Positions 43,232 to 51,305 of a stretch of DNA of 64,000 bases are shown here, in pieces. The position numbers were made by a program, and so were the translations under genes. The stretch covers positions 32,917 through 96,916 of the forward strand of contig DHDR01000032.1 of the NCBI GenBank assembly GCA_002399445.1. The letters run 5' to 3'. Below the pieces are notes generated by a model, which saw only the letters and a program-made list of their open reading frames with translations, was not told the DNA's origin and did no database searches. Source of the stretch: Ruminococcaceae bacterium UBA4871. GTDB taxonomy: Bacteria > Bacillota > Clostridia > Oscillospirales > Acutalibacteraceae. The stretch's first letter is position 1; every line of letters starts with the position of its first letter.

Positions 43232-44509
43232 TTAAAGTTGGCAGTCCAATGTGACAAATGCTTTGGCAAAGCTTTCATTCAAGGGCAGCTCCTGCTTTTC
43301 ACCGCTTGTCATATTTTTAACTTGTGCTTTCCCCTCTGAAAGCTCGTCGTCTCCCAGCACCATGCTGTAGCGTGCGCCGATTTTGTTTGCATATTTCATT
43401 TGTGCTTTTAGACCGCGGCCAAGATCATCAAAAGCTGCCGCAATGCCGCAGGTACGCAGTTTAGATGCCATGACAAAGCTTTTTTGCCGTGCGGTATCTC
43501 CCAGACTTGCAATGTAAAGGTCACAAGTTTTGGGACACGGGAACTCAATTTGCTGTGCTTCCATAAGAAGCAGCAAACGTTCCAGTCCCATGGCAAAGCC
43601 AAGTGCCGGCACTTCAGGTCCGCCCAGTTCCTGAATCAGGCCGTCGTAACGGCCGCCGCCGCAGACGGTGCCCTGACTGCCAAGTTCATTGGTTGTAAAT
43701 TCAAATACTGTGCGCGTATAGTAGTCCAGTCCACGCACGATACGGTCATTGATTTTATAGGCGATGCCCAAAGCATCCAGTGCTGCCTTCACCTTTTCAA
43801 AGTGGGATTTGCAGTCTTCACAAAGGTAATCTAAGATAGAAGGTGCCTTCTCTGCAATTTTGTGACAGGTTTCAACTTTGCAGTCCAGAAGGCGCATGGG
43901 GTTGCGGTCCAAACGAGATAGGCAGGTTTCACAGAGCTGCTCTTTATGTTGGCCGAAGTATTCCTGCAGTGCTTTCGTATAGGCTGCACGGCATGCAGGG
44001 CAGCCTATGGAGTTCAGTTCCAGTGTCAGCCCGCGGATACCTAGCCGCTTCAAAATAGAATCTGCAATTGAAATAATTTCCGCATCTGCCAGTGCATCAC
44101 GGGAACCGTACATTTCTATCCCAAATTGGTGAAACTCACGCAGACGGCCCTTCTGTGCTTTTTCATAGCGGTAACAGGAAGTTTCATACCAAAATTTTTG
44201 TGGGAGCGCAGCCGCATACAACCCATGTTCCAAAAGGGCACGGGCAGCACCGGCGGTTCCTTCCGGCCGCAGTGTGATGGAACGATTTCCCTTATCCTGG
44301 AAGGTATACATTTCTTTTTGTACCACGTCAGTGGTATCTCCTACACTGCGCTGAAACAGTTCGGTATGTTCAAAAACCGGTGTGCGCACTTCATGAAAGC
44401 CGTGCAGGGCGGCTTCCTCGCGGAGGACTTTTTCAATTGCCTGCCAGTGCTCACTTTCCCCGGGCAGGATGTCCTGCGTGCCACGGGGTGCTTTTGTTAT
44501 TAGTTCCAT
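43232..44509 (-). CDS. hisS: Histidyl-tRNA synthetase
   Basis: Class II synthetase of 425 residues: APRGTQDILPGESEHWQAIE at the N-terminus, LRPEGTAGAARALLEHG for motif 2, the HisA-type loop VRGLDYYTRTVFEF, and GFAMGLERLLLL for motif 3. ATG 44509 follows AGGAGGGG. It heads hisS-aspS, with a short leader of about 24 bases after the extended -10. Confidence 0.97.
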   Translation of the reverse strand: MELITKAPRGTQDILPGESEHWQAIEKVLREEAALHGFHEVRTPVFEHTELFQRSVGDTTDVVQKEMYTFQDKGNRSITLRPEGTAGAARALLEHGLYAAALPQKFWYETSCYRYEKAQKGRLREFHQFGIEMYGSRDALADAEIISIADSILKRLGIRGLTLELNSIGCPACRAAYTKALQEYFGQHKEQLCETCLSRLDRNPMRLLDCKVETCHKIAEKAPSILDYLCEDCKSHFEKVKAALDALGIAYKINDRIVRGLDYYTRTVFEFTTNELGSQGTVCGGGRYDGLIQELGGPEVPALGFAMGLERLLLLMEAQQIEFPCPKTCDLYIASLGDTARQKSFVMASKLRTCGIAAAFDDLGRGLKAQMKYANKIGARYSMVLGDDELSEGKAQVKNMTSGEKQELPLNESFAKAFVTLDCQL

Positions 44510-44539
44510 AGTGTTCCCCTCCTGTATTCTGACTTGCTC

Positions 44540-44545
44540 ATTATA
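44540..44545 (-). promoter_or_regulatory. Extended -10 promoter of hisS-aspS
   Basis: TGC-TATAAT on the minus strand; weak -35. Confidence 0.6.
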
Positions 44546-44616
44546 GCATATTCAAAAGCTAAAGGAAAGGAAAACGGGAACTTTGACCTGCTTGTCAAAA
44601 AAATACTGTAAACAAA

Positions 44617-44663
44617 AAAAGCTGCTCAAAGCGGCAATCTCCATGCCTCTTGGGGCAGCTTTT
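44617..44663. terminator. Terminator of the mre-min-mgsA run
   Basis: AAAAGCTGC (44617-44625) pairs with GCAGCTTTT (44655-44663), with weaker pairing inside. A long T run follows in the minus direction, just past the mgsA stop. Confidence 0.8.
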
Positions 44664-44689
44664 TACATACCAATTTCAAGTTCCTCTGC

Positions 44690-45094
44690 TCAATGCTTTG
44701 GATTTAAAATATTGCGCCAATCCAGATCACCGCGCTCAAGGCCATGAATCAATACCTCTGCAGTCGCAATATTGGTAGCAACAGGGATATTGTGCATATC
44801 GCACAGACGGAGCATATTCATATCATTCGGCTCATTCGGTTTTGCTGTGAGCGGATCACGAAAAAATAACAGCAAATCCACTTCATTGCAGGCAATGCGA
44901 GCGGAAATCTGCTGGTCACCACCCTGGCTACCGCTCAGAAACCTTTGAATATGCAGTCCGGTTGCTTCGCTGACTAGTTTTCCGGTTGTGCCGGTTGCGC
45001 ACAAGTCATGACGACTGAGCACACCGCAGTATGCAATGCAAAACTGCACCATCAGTTCTTTTTTTGCGTCATGCGCAATCAAAGCGATATTCAT
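44690..45094 (-). CDS. mgsA: Methylglyoxal synthase
   Basis: A 134-residue MgsA, converting dihydroxyacetone phosphate to methylglyoxal and phosphate, a bypass used when sugar phosphates build up. NIALIAHDAKKELMV, SGSQGGDQQISARIA with the catalytic Asp, and FRDPLTAKPNEPND are diagnostic. ATG 45094 follows AAGGAGG. mgsA closing an mre-min cluster is a known clostridial arrangement. Confidence 0.96.
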   Translation of the reverse strand: MNIALIAHDAKKELMVQFCIAYCGVLSRHDLCATGTTGKLVSEATGLHIQRFLSGSQGGDQQISARIACNEVDLLLFFRDPLTAKPNEPNDMNMLRLCDMHNIPVATNIATAEVLIHGLERGDLDWRNILNPKH

Positions 45095-45161
45095 GGGAAA
45101 GTGCCTCCTTATAATGAAAAATTCAATTTTAATTTTCATGAAATAAAATCAACAATCCGAC

Positions 45162-45905
45162 TTACAGCTTTTGCAGCGGTGGAAGCGGGACCTCGCGTCC
45201 CTCCAGCCGCAGTGCAAGTCGGGAAAACGCCAGAACAGCTGGACTGTTTTTAGGGGGAAGGCCATTTACAGCGGATGCACGCAAGGCATCGTCTTCCGGA
45301 ATAACAGCAATTAGCTGAATACCAGTTGCATCAATCACTGCATCCAAATCGCTGAAGAAATGTGCCTGTCGAAAAAAAGAAGCAGAAAAACGGTTAATTA
45401 CTAGCCGCTGCTCTGAGATACCGTGCTCCAGCAGCTGATCGCGGGCTTTTGACGCCGCCGCCGCGCTGACACCATCCGGTGTGGAAACAACTACTGCACG
45501 GTCTGCTGCTGCACAGGCACTGCGAAAGCCGGTTCCAATTCCGGCCGGACAATCAATGAGGATATGATCAAAATGGCGAGCCAGTGTTGGAACTAACTGT
45601 TTCATTACACTGGGACTCACTAAATCTTCTTCGTGTAACGGTGCCGGCATCAGAGAAAGCCCGTCCATCAATGGACTTGTGTAGATTGCCTTTGCAGGGG
45701 AGGCAGCACCGGAAACAACATCAGAGAGATCGAATACCCGTCGTTGAGAAACTCCTAGCAGCATATCCAGACAGCCGAGCCCGGCATCACAGTCGAGCAA
45801 AAGAACACGCCGCCCCCGGGCAGCAAGAGCCAGTCCTGTCTGTGCAGCTGTTGTGGATTTGCCTACACCGCCTTTTCCAGAGGTGATTACTGTTACTGCT
45901 CCCAT
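45162..45905 (-). CDS. minD: Septum site-determining protein MinD
   Basis: A ParA/MinD ATPase of 247 residues with the deviant Walker A TSGKGGVGKSTT, LLLDCDAGLGCLDMLLG, LIDCPAGIG and a C-terminal end that may be a weak amphipathic helix (VLAFSRLALRLEG). MinD with MinC keeps the Z-ring at midcell. The neighbourhood (after mreBCD-PBP2, before mgsA) is the clostridial min locus, but no minC or minE is present beside it. The shorter N-terminus was chosen because GAGG lies 8 bases before ATG 45905. Confidence 0.87.
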   Translation of the reverse strand: MGAVTVITSGKGGVGKSTTAAQTGLALAARGRRVLLLDCDAGLGCLDMLLGVSQRRVFDLSDVVSGAASPAKAIYTSPLMDGLSLMPAPLHEEDLVSPSVMKQLVPTLARHFDHILIDCPAGIGTGFRSACAAADRAVVVSTPDGVSAAAASKARDQLLEHGISEQRLVINRFSASFFRQAHFFSDLDAVIDATGIQLIAVIPEDDALRASAVNGLPPKNSPAVLAFSRLALRLEGREVPLPPLQKL

Positions 45906-46061
45906 TCTTATAACCTCTAACCTTATGTTCATACTATCACATTAATTTGATTTCGTCAAAGATTTTATAGGATATTTGCAATTCTTTATCACTTATTCAC
46001 AAAATCAAGCCTGACATTTTGATGTAACAAACTGTACAAAATTTTCTTACAAGGGATGTTA

Positions 46062-48146
46062 TCAACCAACTGCTTTCGCAGCTGATGTTCCACTTGCGGA
46101 CTGGTCCAGCTTAAAATATGAGTCATAGATTGCTTTGGCAACATTTTTGCTGTATGTGCCTTTTGCCCCATGCGGAATAACAACGGCGAGCGCAATCTGT
46201 GGATTATTATAAGGTGCAAAGGAGATAAATGTGGTGTTATCGGATTCGCTGGTTTCTGCTGTACCCGTTTTTGCAGCTATCTCAACGGGATAGTTTCCAA
46301 ATGGGTCATAAGCTGTGCCGTGCGGGCTGGCACAGACATCCCGCATGCCGGTTTTTACGATATCCAGATTGTCTTTGGAAAGGAAACTGTAATCATGATT
46401 ATCCGTATAAGTATCTGGCTTTGTCGTTGAAATAATTTTTTTGCGGCTGTAATCTGTGACATGATCTACTAAATGTTCCTGTTTGCGGGTACCGTTGTTG
46501 GCAATGGTTGCAACGTAAGCTGCCAGTTGTGCGGCGGTAAATCGGTTGTCACTTTGTCCGATTGCTGCCTGAATGGTGTCAGTTGGGTACCAGACACCGC
46601 CGGACGTTTTCTTTTCCGCAGGACCGGCCAGCGTACCGGTATTTTCTGCAATTTCCACTCCTGTCTTTTCTCCAAGGCCGAGCTTTTTTGCATATACATT
46701 CATTTTGGAAATTGTCGTGTGGAAACCGGTTTCGAAGAAAAAGATGTTACAGGATACTTCCAAAGCACGTTCCACAGAAATCGCCCCATGATTTCCTTCA
46801 CATTTTGGCATGTAACCGCTGTCTTCAAATCGACGATAAATATGGTTGCAAACATATGTGGTATTTATATTGATGATTCCTTCCTGCAAAGCTGCCAGCG
46901 CCACAGACGGCTTAAAAATAGAGCCGGGTGCATAGGCACTCTCAAAGGCTTGGTCTGTCAGCGGATGAGAGGGATCTGTCAATAATTTGTTGGTGTAAGC
47001 TGCGTCAGAAGGATATTTGGACAGGTCATAAGATGGATAAGAGGCTGCCGCAAGAACAGAAAAGTCTTTCACATTCAGCACAACGACACTGCCGCCCGTA
47101 CAGGAGGAATATAATCGGTGTGCTGCCTGCACGTTTGCCGCCAGTGCATCGTCTGCCACTTTTTGCAGTTTGGAATCGATGGTCATAAATACGGTATCAC
47201 CGCTGACCGGTGCAGTAATCACTTTTTCTCCGGTTACCTTTCCGCTGGAGTTGATGGTCAGGCTTTTCTTTCCCTCTGTGCCGCGCAGGGTGCTTTCCAT
47301 GGCACTTTCAATTCCAGATTGGCCGACCCGATCATTCAAGTGATACCCCTTTGCTTTCAGTTGACTGTATTCCTCTGGGGAAATTGCTCCAACTGTTCCT
47401 ACAATTTGTGGGATAAGAGTGCCATTTGGATTTTCGCGGGTCGTCGTTACTTGCACAGTTACACCTGGAAGGCTGTCGCTGTTTTCACTGACAATTTCCA
47501 CTGTCTCACGGCTGACATCCTCTGCAAATGTATAAGGTGTATTTAAGCTGAATCCCTGCAGCGTCATGGCATAGCGCACGGAAACAATCTTCCGCAGGTC
47601 GGCTTTGCTGTATCCTGCTGTGGGGTTTGAATTTTCCTTTGTTGTGGCAAAATATTTTTCAATCAAATTTTGCATGCAGGTATTGGCATCTGCATACGAA
47701 TTAACGCCTAGGAAAGATTTTGATTTCAAATACTTAATTTTGGAATCCGAGTTGGCTTTAAAAGCGTAATCCCCATTTTTATCCATAATAATAGGCAGAG
47801 TGTCCAGCCACTTTTCCTTACGTTTTTCAAGCAGATTAATAAGCCGGAGAATCGTGCCGTTTTCAGAGGAAGAAGTCATGTAGGCATAATCAAACTGCAG
47901 GGAATAACCCGTTTTATTGGTTGCAAGCCCCACACCGTTTTTGTCCACAATCTCTCCACGGTTTGTGGTCATCGTTACCGAAGTTGCGCTTTTTTGGTTT
48001 GCTTCTTTAACAGCAGAAGCGCCTTCCAAAATCTGCCATTGGAAAAGGCGCAGGATAAATACAGCTGCCAAAACAAGAGAAATCACCGCGCAGGTAATGT
48101 AGCGGCCGGTTTTGATATGCTTTTTCCTGAAAAAATGGTGACGCAT
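46062..48146 (-). CDS. mrdA: Penicillin-binding protein 2-type transpeptidase (MrdA-like)
   Basis: A 694-residue class B PBP. One membrane helix (TCAVISLVLAAVFILRLFQ) anchors a dimerisation domain and a transpeptidase domain with S409-IF-K412 (active serine), S465-C-N467 and K625-TG. It cross-links peptidoglycan during elongation with MreBCD. ATG 48146 follows AAAGGAGG. Its usual glycosyltransferase partner RodA is not in this cluster. Confidence 0.94.
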   Translation of the reverse strand: MRHHFFRKKHIKTGRYITCAVISLVLAAVFILRLFQWQILEGASAVKEANQKSATSVTMTTNRGEIVDKNGVGLATNKTGYSLQFDYAYMTSSSENGTILRLINLLEKRKEKWLDTLPIIMDKNGDYAFKANSDSKIKYLKSKSFLGVNSYADANTCMQNLIEKYFATTKENSNPTAGYSKADLRKIVSVRYAMTLQGFSLNTPYTFAEDVSRETVEIVSENSDSLPGVTVQVTTTRENPNGTLIPQIVGTVGAISPEEYSQLKAKGYHLNDRVGQSGIESAMESTLRGTEGKKSLTINSSGKVTGEKVITAPVSGDTVFMTIDSKLQKVADDALAANVQAAHRLYSSCTGGSVVVLNVKDFSVLAAASYPSYDLSKYPSDAAYTNKLLTDPSHPLTDQAFESAYAPGSIFKPSVALAALQEGIININTTYVCNHIYRRFEDSGYMPKCEGNHGAISVERALEVSCNIFFFETGFHTTISKMNVYAKKLGLGEKTGVEIAENTGTLAGPAEKKTSGGVWYPTDTIQAAIGQSDNRFTAAQLAAYVATIANNGTRKQEHLVDHVTDYSRKKIISTTKPDTYTDNHDYSFLSKDNLDIVKTGMRDVCASPHGTAYDPFGNYPVEIAAKTGTAETSESDNTTFISFAPYNNPQIALAVVIPHGAKGTYSKNVAKAIYDSYFKLDQSASGTSAAKAVG

Positions 48147-48205
48147 GAAAGTCCTCCTTTTGCCATTCCTGCCTTATTTGGTATCTGCTGTCAGTCAGGT
48201 TCCGC

Positions 48206-48718
48206 TTAAAGCGGCGGCTGAATCCGCAGAACAAAAAATCGGTTGAGGGCATAAATGGGAAAGACAAGAATAACGGTATAAAGAAAATACGGAATATAAT
48301 GCTGCACAAGCGCATACACGGGGTCCGCATATCCCAAAACGACATAATTCAGCAGCCATTGCAGCAGTACCGTGATGCCCATTGCAATGCAGCAGATCGT
48401 AAAAGCAGTTATCACATTTGTCTGCAGCAGATCACGAGCTAAATAGCTGACGATAAAACAAATTAATGCAAGAATCATGGCATGCAGCCCAAGAATTCCG
48501 TTTATCATGCCGATATCAATTAAAAGGCCGCAAAGAATACCGAAAACGGTTGATGCTGTCTGTGATTCAAACATGGCAATGGTTACAGCTGCGGGAATGA
48601 GCAGCAGCGGACGTGTGTAGTGAATTGTTGGCAGTACATTAGGCGCTTCCTGCAGCACAAAAAGAAGAATAATTTCAAGTGTATAGGCAAGATACCGAAA
48701 AAATTTGCTGTGTTTCAT
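48206..48718 (-). CDS. mreD: Rod shape-determining protein MreD
   Basis: A 170-residue membrane protein with about five hydrophobic segments, starting LAYTLEIILLFVLQEAPNVLP. MreD is poorly conserved, so position matters: it starts inside the mreC stop (ATGA overlap) and precedes the class B PBP gene. It is part of the elongasome. Confidence 0.88.
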   Translation of the reverse strand: MKHSKFFRYLAYTLEIILLFVLQEAPNVLPTIHYTRPLLLIPAAVTIAMFESQTASTVFGILCGLLIDIGMINGILGLHAMILALICFIVSYLARDLLQTNVITAFTICCIAMGITVLLQWLLNYVVLGYADPVYALVQHYIPYFLYTVILVFPIYALNRFFVLRIQPPL

Positions 48719-49626
48719 CTGGATGCCCCACTTGAGGAACTGTTGATTTGGGAAGAAGATTCTTTTGCAGCTTCTGCTTTTCCTCTAAAATCTGTAATGA
48801 CCATCACATCACGAACTTTGGCAGGATTCACATAAGGCCGCACTTCGGCGTACAGGGAGACGTCGTAAGGACTGTTTTTAATGGCAGATACGGTGCCAAT
48901 TGGCAGGCCCCGCGGAAATTTTCCGCCGAAACCGCTTTCCACAGCAAGACCGCTGGTTACAATTTGATCTCCTTTTTTAATGGTAGTGCCATTTGCAAGA
49001 TAACTCATTTTGACAATGCCCTGATCTGCCAGCTTTAGTTCGCTGTCCAAAACACCTGTGTCCCGGTTAGCCGTGTCACGGACGCCGAATTGCGAACTTT
49101 CATCTAAAATCGTTGTCACTTTTGAGGAAAGTGCACTTACTTCACTGATCCAGCCGACCAGACCGGCAGAGGTAATGACTGGACAGTCTTTTGTCACACC
49201 GGAGACAGACCCCTGATCAATCGTAAAGCTGCTGAACAGAGAATTGGGGTCCCGCTCGATTACAGAAGCTGACAGCAGCTGGTAATCTTTATGTTCGTTC
49301 TTAATACCCAGAAACTGCTTGTACTGTTCATTTTGCTGCACAGCAGAATAATAATTTGTCAGTTTCTGGTTCAGCTCATTCACTTGTTGCTGCAGCTTCG
49401 TATTTTCTGCCTGTAATTCCTCTTTACTCTTGCTGATTGTTGCAGTGTTGGTCTGTGCTTTGCCTGTTACAGAGGAGAAAACTTTCTGCAAGGGCATGGC
49501 AATACTGTTTAGCATGTCTCCTACTGCGCCGGGGCCGGCTGTGCTGGTATAGAGAACCAGACTGAACAAAAGAAACAGCACCACAATCAGCCCTTTGAAC
49601 TTTTTTGTTTGAAAAAACCGGTTCAC
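48715..49626 (-). CDS. mreC: Rod shape-determining protein MreC
   Basis: A 303-residue protein with an N-terminal membrane helix (FKGLIVVLFLLFSLVLYT), a coiled coil (ELQAENTKLQQQVNELNQKL) and the beta-rich extracytoplasmic domain (SASVIERDPNSLFSSFTIDQGS, TSAGLVGWISEVS, GDQIVTSGL). It links MreB to the periplasmic-side PBPs. GTG 49626 follows GGAGG. A Ser-rich tail ends it. Confidence 0.95.
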   Translation of the reverse strand: MNRFFQTKKFKGLIVVLFLLFSLVLYTSTAGPGAVGDMLNSIAMPLQKVFSSVTGKAQTNTATISKSKEELQAENTKLQQQVNELNQKLTNYYSAVQQNEQYKQFLGIKNEHKDYQLLSASVIERDPNSLFSSFTIDQGSVSGVTKDCPVITSAGLVGWISEVSALSSKVTTILDESSQFGVRDTANRDTGVLDSELKLADQGIVKMSYLANGTTIKKGDQIVTSGLAVESGFGGKFPRGLPIGTVSAIKNSPYDVSLYAEVRPYVNPAKVRDVMVITDFRGKAEAAKESSSQINSSSSGASR

Positions 49627-49693
49627 AGCGAGCCTCCTTCATCCGGCTGCCTGCAATTTTCTGCAAACGGCCGAATTCCTGTGCAAGGAAGCT

Positions 49694-50701
49694 TTATGCT
49701 TCCTTTTCTTTTGGTTTATGATGAGATTCTTTTTCCAGATAAATGCCGGCGCCCTTAACCACACAATCCAGTGGTTCGTCAGCGACGCGGACCGGCATAC
49801 CGGTTTCCTGATGAAGCAGCGGGGCTATGCCGTGCAGCAGTGCGCCGCCGCCGGTAATGGTAATTCCGTGGTCAATAATATCTGCGCACAGTTCCGGCGG
49901 CGTTTTTTCCAAAGTGGTATGTACGGCGTCCACAATGACTTGCAGGGAATCAGAAAGTGCTTCCCGAATTTCTTCTGCCGTAACGGTAATGTTTTTAGCC
50001 AGCCCATCCACCAGACTTCGGCCTTTAATCTCCAAGGCAGCATTTGCCGTGTCATCGGTCGGACAAGCAGAACCGATCTGCTTTTTGATTTCTTCCGCGG
50101 TCTGCTGCCCAATCAGAAGGTCATATTTTTTCTTAATATAGTGAATAATCGCTTCATCAAATTTATTGCCGGCAACGCGCACACTTTCATAAGCGACAAT
50201 GTCGCCCAGAGAAATCACAGCAACTTCGCTTGTTCCCCCGCCAATGTCCAGCACCATGGAACCGACCGGATCATCTACAGGAAGCCCCGCACCCATTGCG
50301 GCGGCTTTAGGTTCCGGAATAAAGTCCAGCACATGTGCACCCGCTTTATCAATGGCGTCATCGACTGCCTGCCGCTCCACTTCCGTGACACCGGAAGGGA
50401 TACAGACCACAATGTTAGCCTTTGAGAAACGGCCGGTTTGGGCGGCCATATGAATAAAATGTTTGAGCATGGTGGCCGTAATATCAAAATCGGCGATTAC
50501 GCCGTCTTTCAACGGACTGACTGCTACAATGGAGCCGGGGGTCCGGCCAATCATATCCTTGGCTTTGCTGCCAACTTCCACCACGGCATCGGTCCGCACG
50601 TCCACCGCAACAACGGATGGCTCCCGCATGATAATTCCTTTTCCTCTCATATATGCAAGCGTATTCGCTGTACCAAGGTCAATGCCGATTTCTTTTGCCA
50701 T
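49694..50701 (-). CDS. mreB: Rod shape-determining protein MreB
   Basis: An actin-like ATPase of 335 residues that guides cell-wall elongation: IGIDLGTANTLAYMRGKGI, EPKAAAMGAGLP, MVLDIGGGTSEVAVISLG and TGGGALLHGI. ATG 50701 follows AAAGGGG; the frame extends 21 codons further but the ATG fits the promoter at 50750-50778. It is the first gene of the mreBCD-PBP2-minD-mgsA run. Confidence 0.96.
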   Translation of the reverse strand: MAKEIGIDLGTANTLAYMRGKGIIMREPSVVAVDVRTDAVVEVGSKAKDMIGRTPGSIVAVSPLKDGVIADFDITATMLKHFIHMAAQTGRFSKANIVVCIPSGVTEVERQAVDDAIDKAGAHVLDFIPEPKAAAMGAGLPVDDPVGSMVLDIGGGTSEVAVISLGDIVAYESVRVAGNKFDEAIIHYIKKKYDLLIGQQTAEEIKKQIGSACPTDDTANAALEIKGRSLVDGLAKNITVTAEEIREALSDSLQVIVDAVHTTLEKTPPELCADIIDHGITITGGGALLHGIAPLLHQETGMPVRVADEPLDCVVKGAGIYLEKESHHKPKEKEA

Positions 50702-50749
50702 AGTCGTAAATACCCCTTTCGGCGCGGTTCGCGCGTATGGATTCTTCTT

Positions 50750-50778
50750 ATTATACCTCTTCATGGTGAAGTTCTCAA
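50750..50778 (-). promoter_or_regulatory. Promoter of the mre operon
   Basis: On the minus strand TTGAGA (50773-50778), 17-base spacer, TATAAT (50750-50755). Confidence 0.8.
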
Positions 50779-50849
50779 CCTATATCAAACAAAGAGTGAT
50801 GTTAATGGAATATTTTGTTGGTGATTTCGTCCTTTTTTCAGAAAGATAC

Positions 50850-50867
50850 CCGGCAGACAACTGCCGG
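50850..50867 (-). terminator. Terminator after dut
   Basis: CCGGCAG and CTGCCGG pair around four bases directly after the dut stop, followed on the minus strand by GTATCTTTC; the U tract is weak. Confidence 0.6.
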
Positions 50868-51305
50868 TCAATTCCGGCCGGTAGAACCAAAACCGCTGTT
50901 TCCGCGGGCAGTCTGCGGAAGTCCGGCTGTTTCTTCCGGAACAGGGAACCATACAGGAACGACCAGAAGCTGCGCGAAACGGTCACCAGACTGGATGGTA
51001 TATGGTTCCGTGCCAACATTGCAGAGGCCGGCAATCAGTTCTCCACGGTAATCGCAGTCGATAATTCCCACACTGTTGCTCAGAGTGATGCCGTGTTTGA
51101 CGCCAAGGCCGCTCCTGCCGCAAAGCAGCCCGACTGTGCCTTTCGGCAGAGCAACGGCCACACCGGAGGGTATCTGACAGAGCTTTCCGGGCGCAATGGT
51201 CATCGGCCTGTCCAAGCAGGCATAAAGATCAAGTCCCGCCGAGCCGGAAGTGGCCCGCGTAGGCAGAATGGCACCGGAACGCAGCTTTTTGATTGGAAGA
51301 TTCAT
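50868..51305 (-). CDS. dut: dUTP diphosphatase
   Basis: A 145-residue trimeric dUTPase, removing dUTP and making dUMP. Its motifs are ATSGSAGLDLYA (motif 1), GRSGLGVKHGI (motif 2), NSVGIIDCDYRGEL (motif 3 with the catalytic Asp), GDRFAQLLVVP (motif 4) and RGNSGFGSTG (motif 5). ATG 51305 follows AGAGGTG and overlaps the U32 gene's stop by ATGA. Confidence 0.96.
   Translation of the reverse strand: MNLPIKKLRSGAILPTRATSGSAGLDLYACLDRPMTIAPGKLCQIPSGVAVALPKGTVGLLCGRSGLGVKHGITLSNSVGIIDCDYRGELIAGLCNVGTEPYTIQSGDRFAQLLVVPVWFPVPEETAGLPQTARGNSGFGSTGRN

Noticed and set aside
44510..44690. T-box leader before hisS-aspS
   Set aside because: The start codon lies ~30 bases after the -10 element, too close for a T-box, and no T-box sequence was seen.
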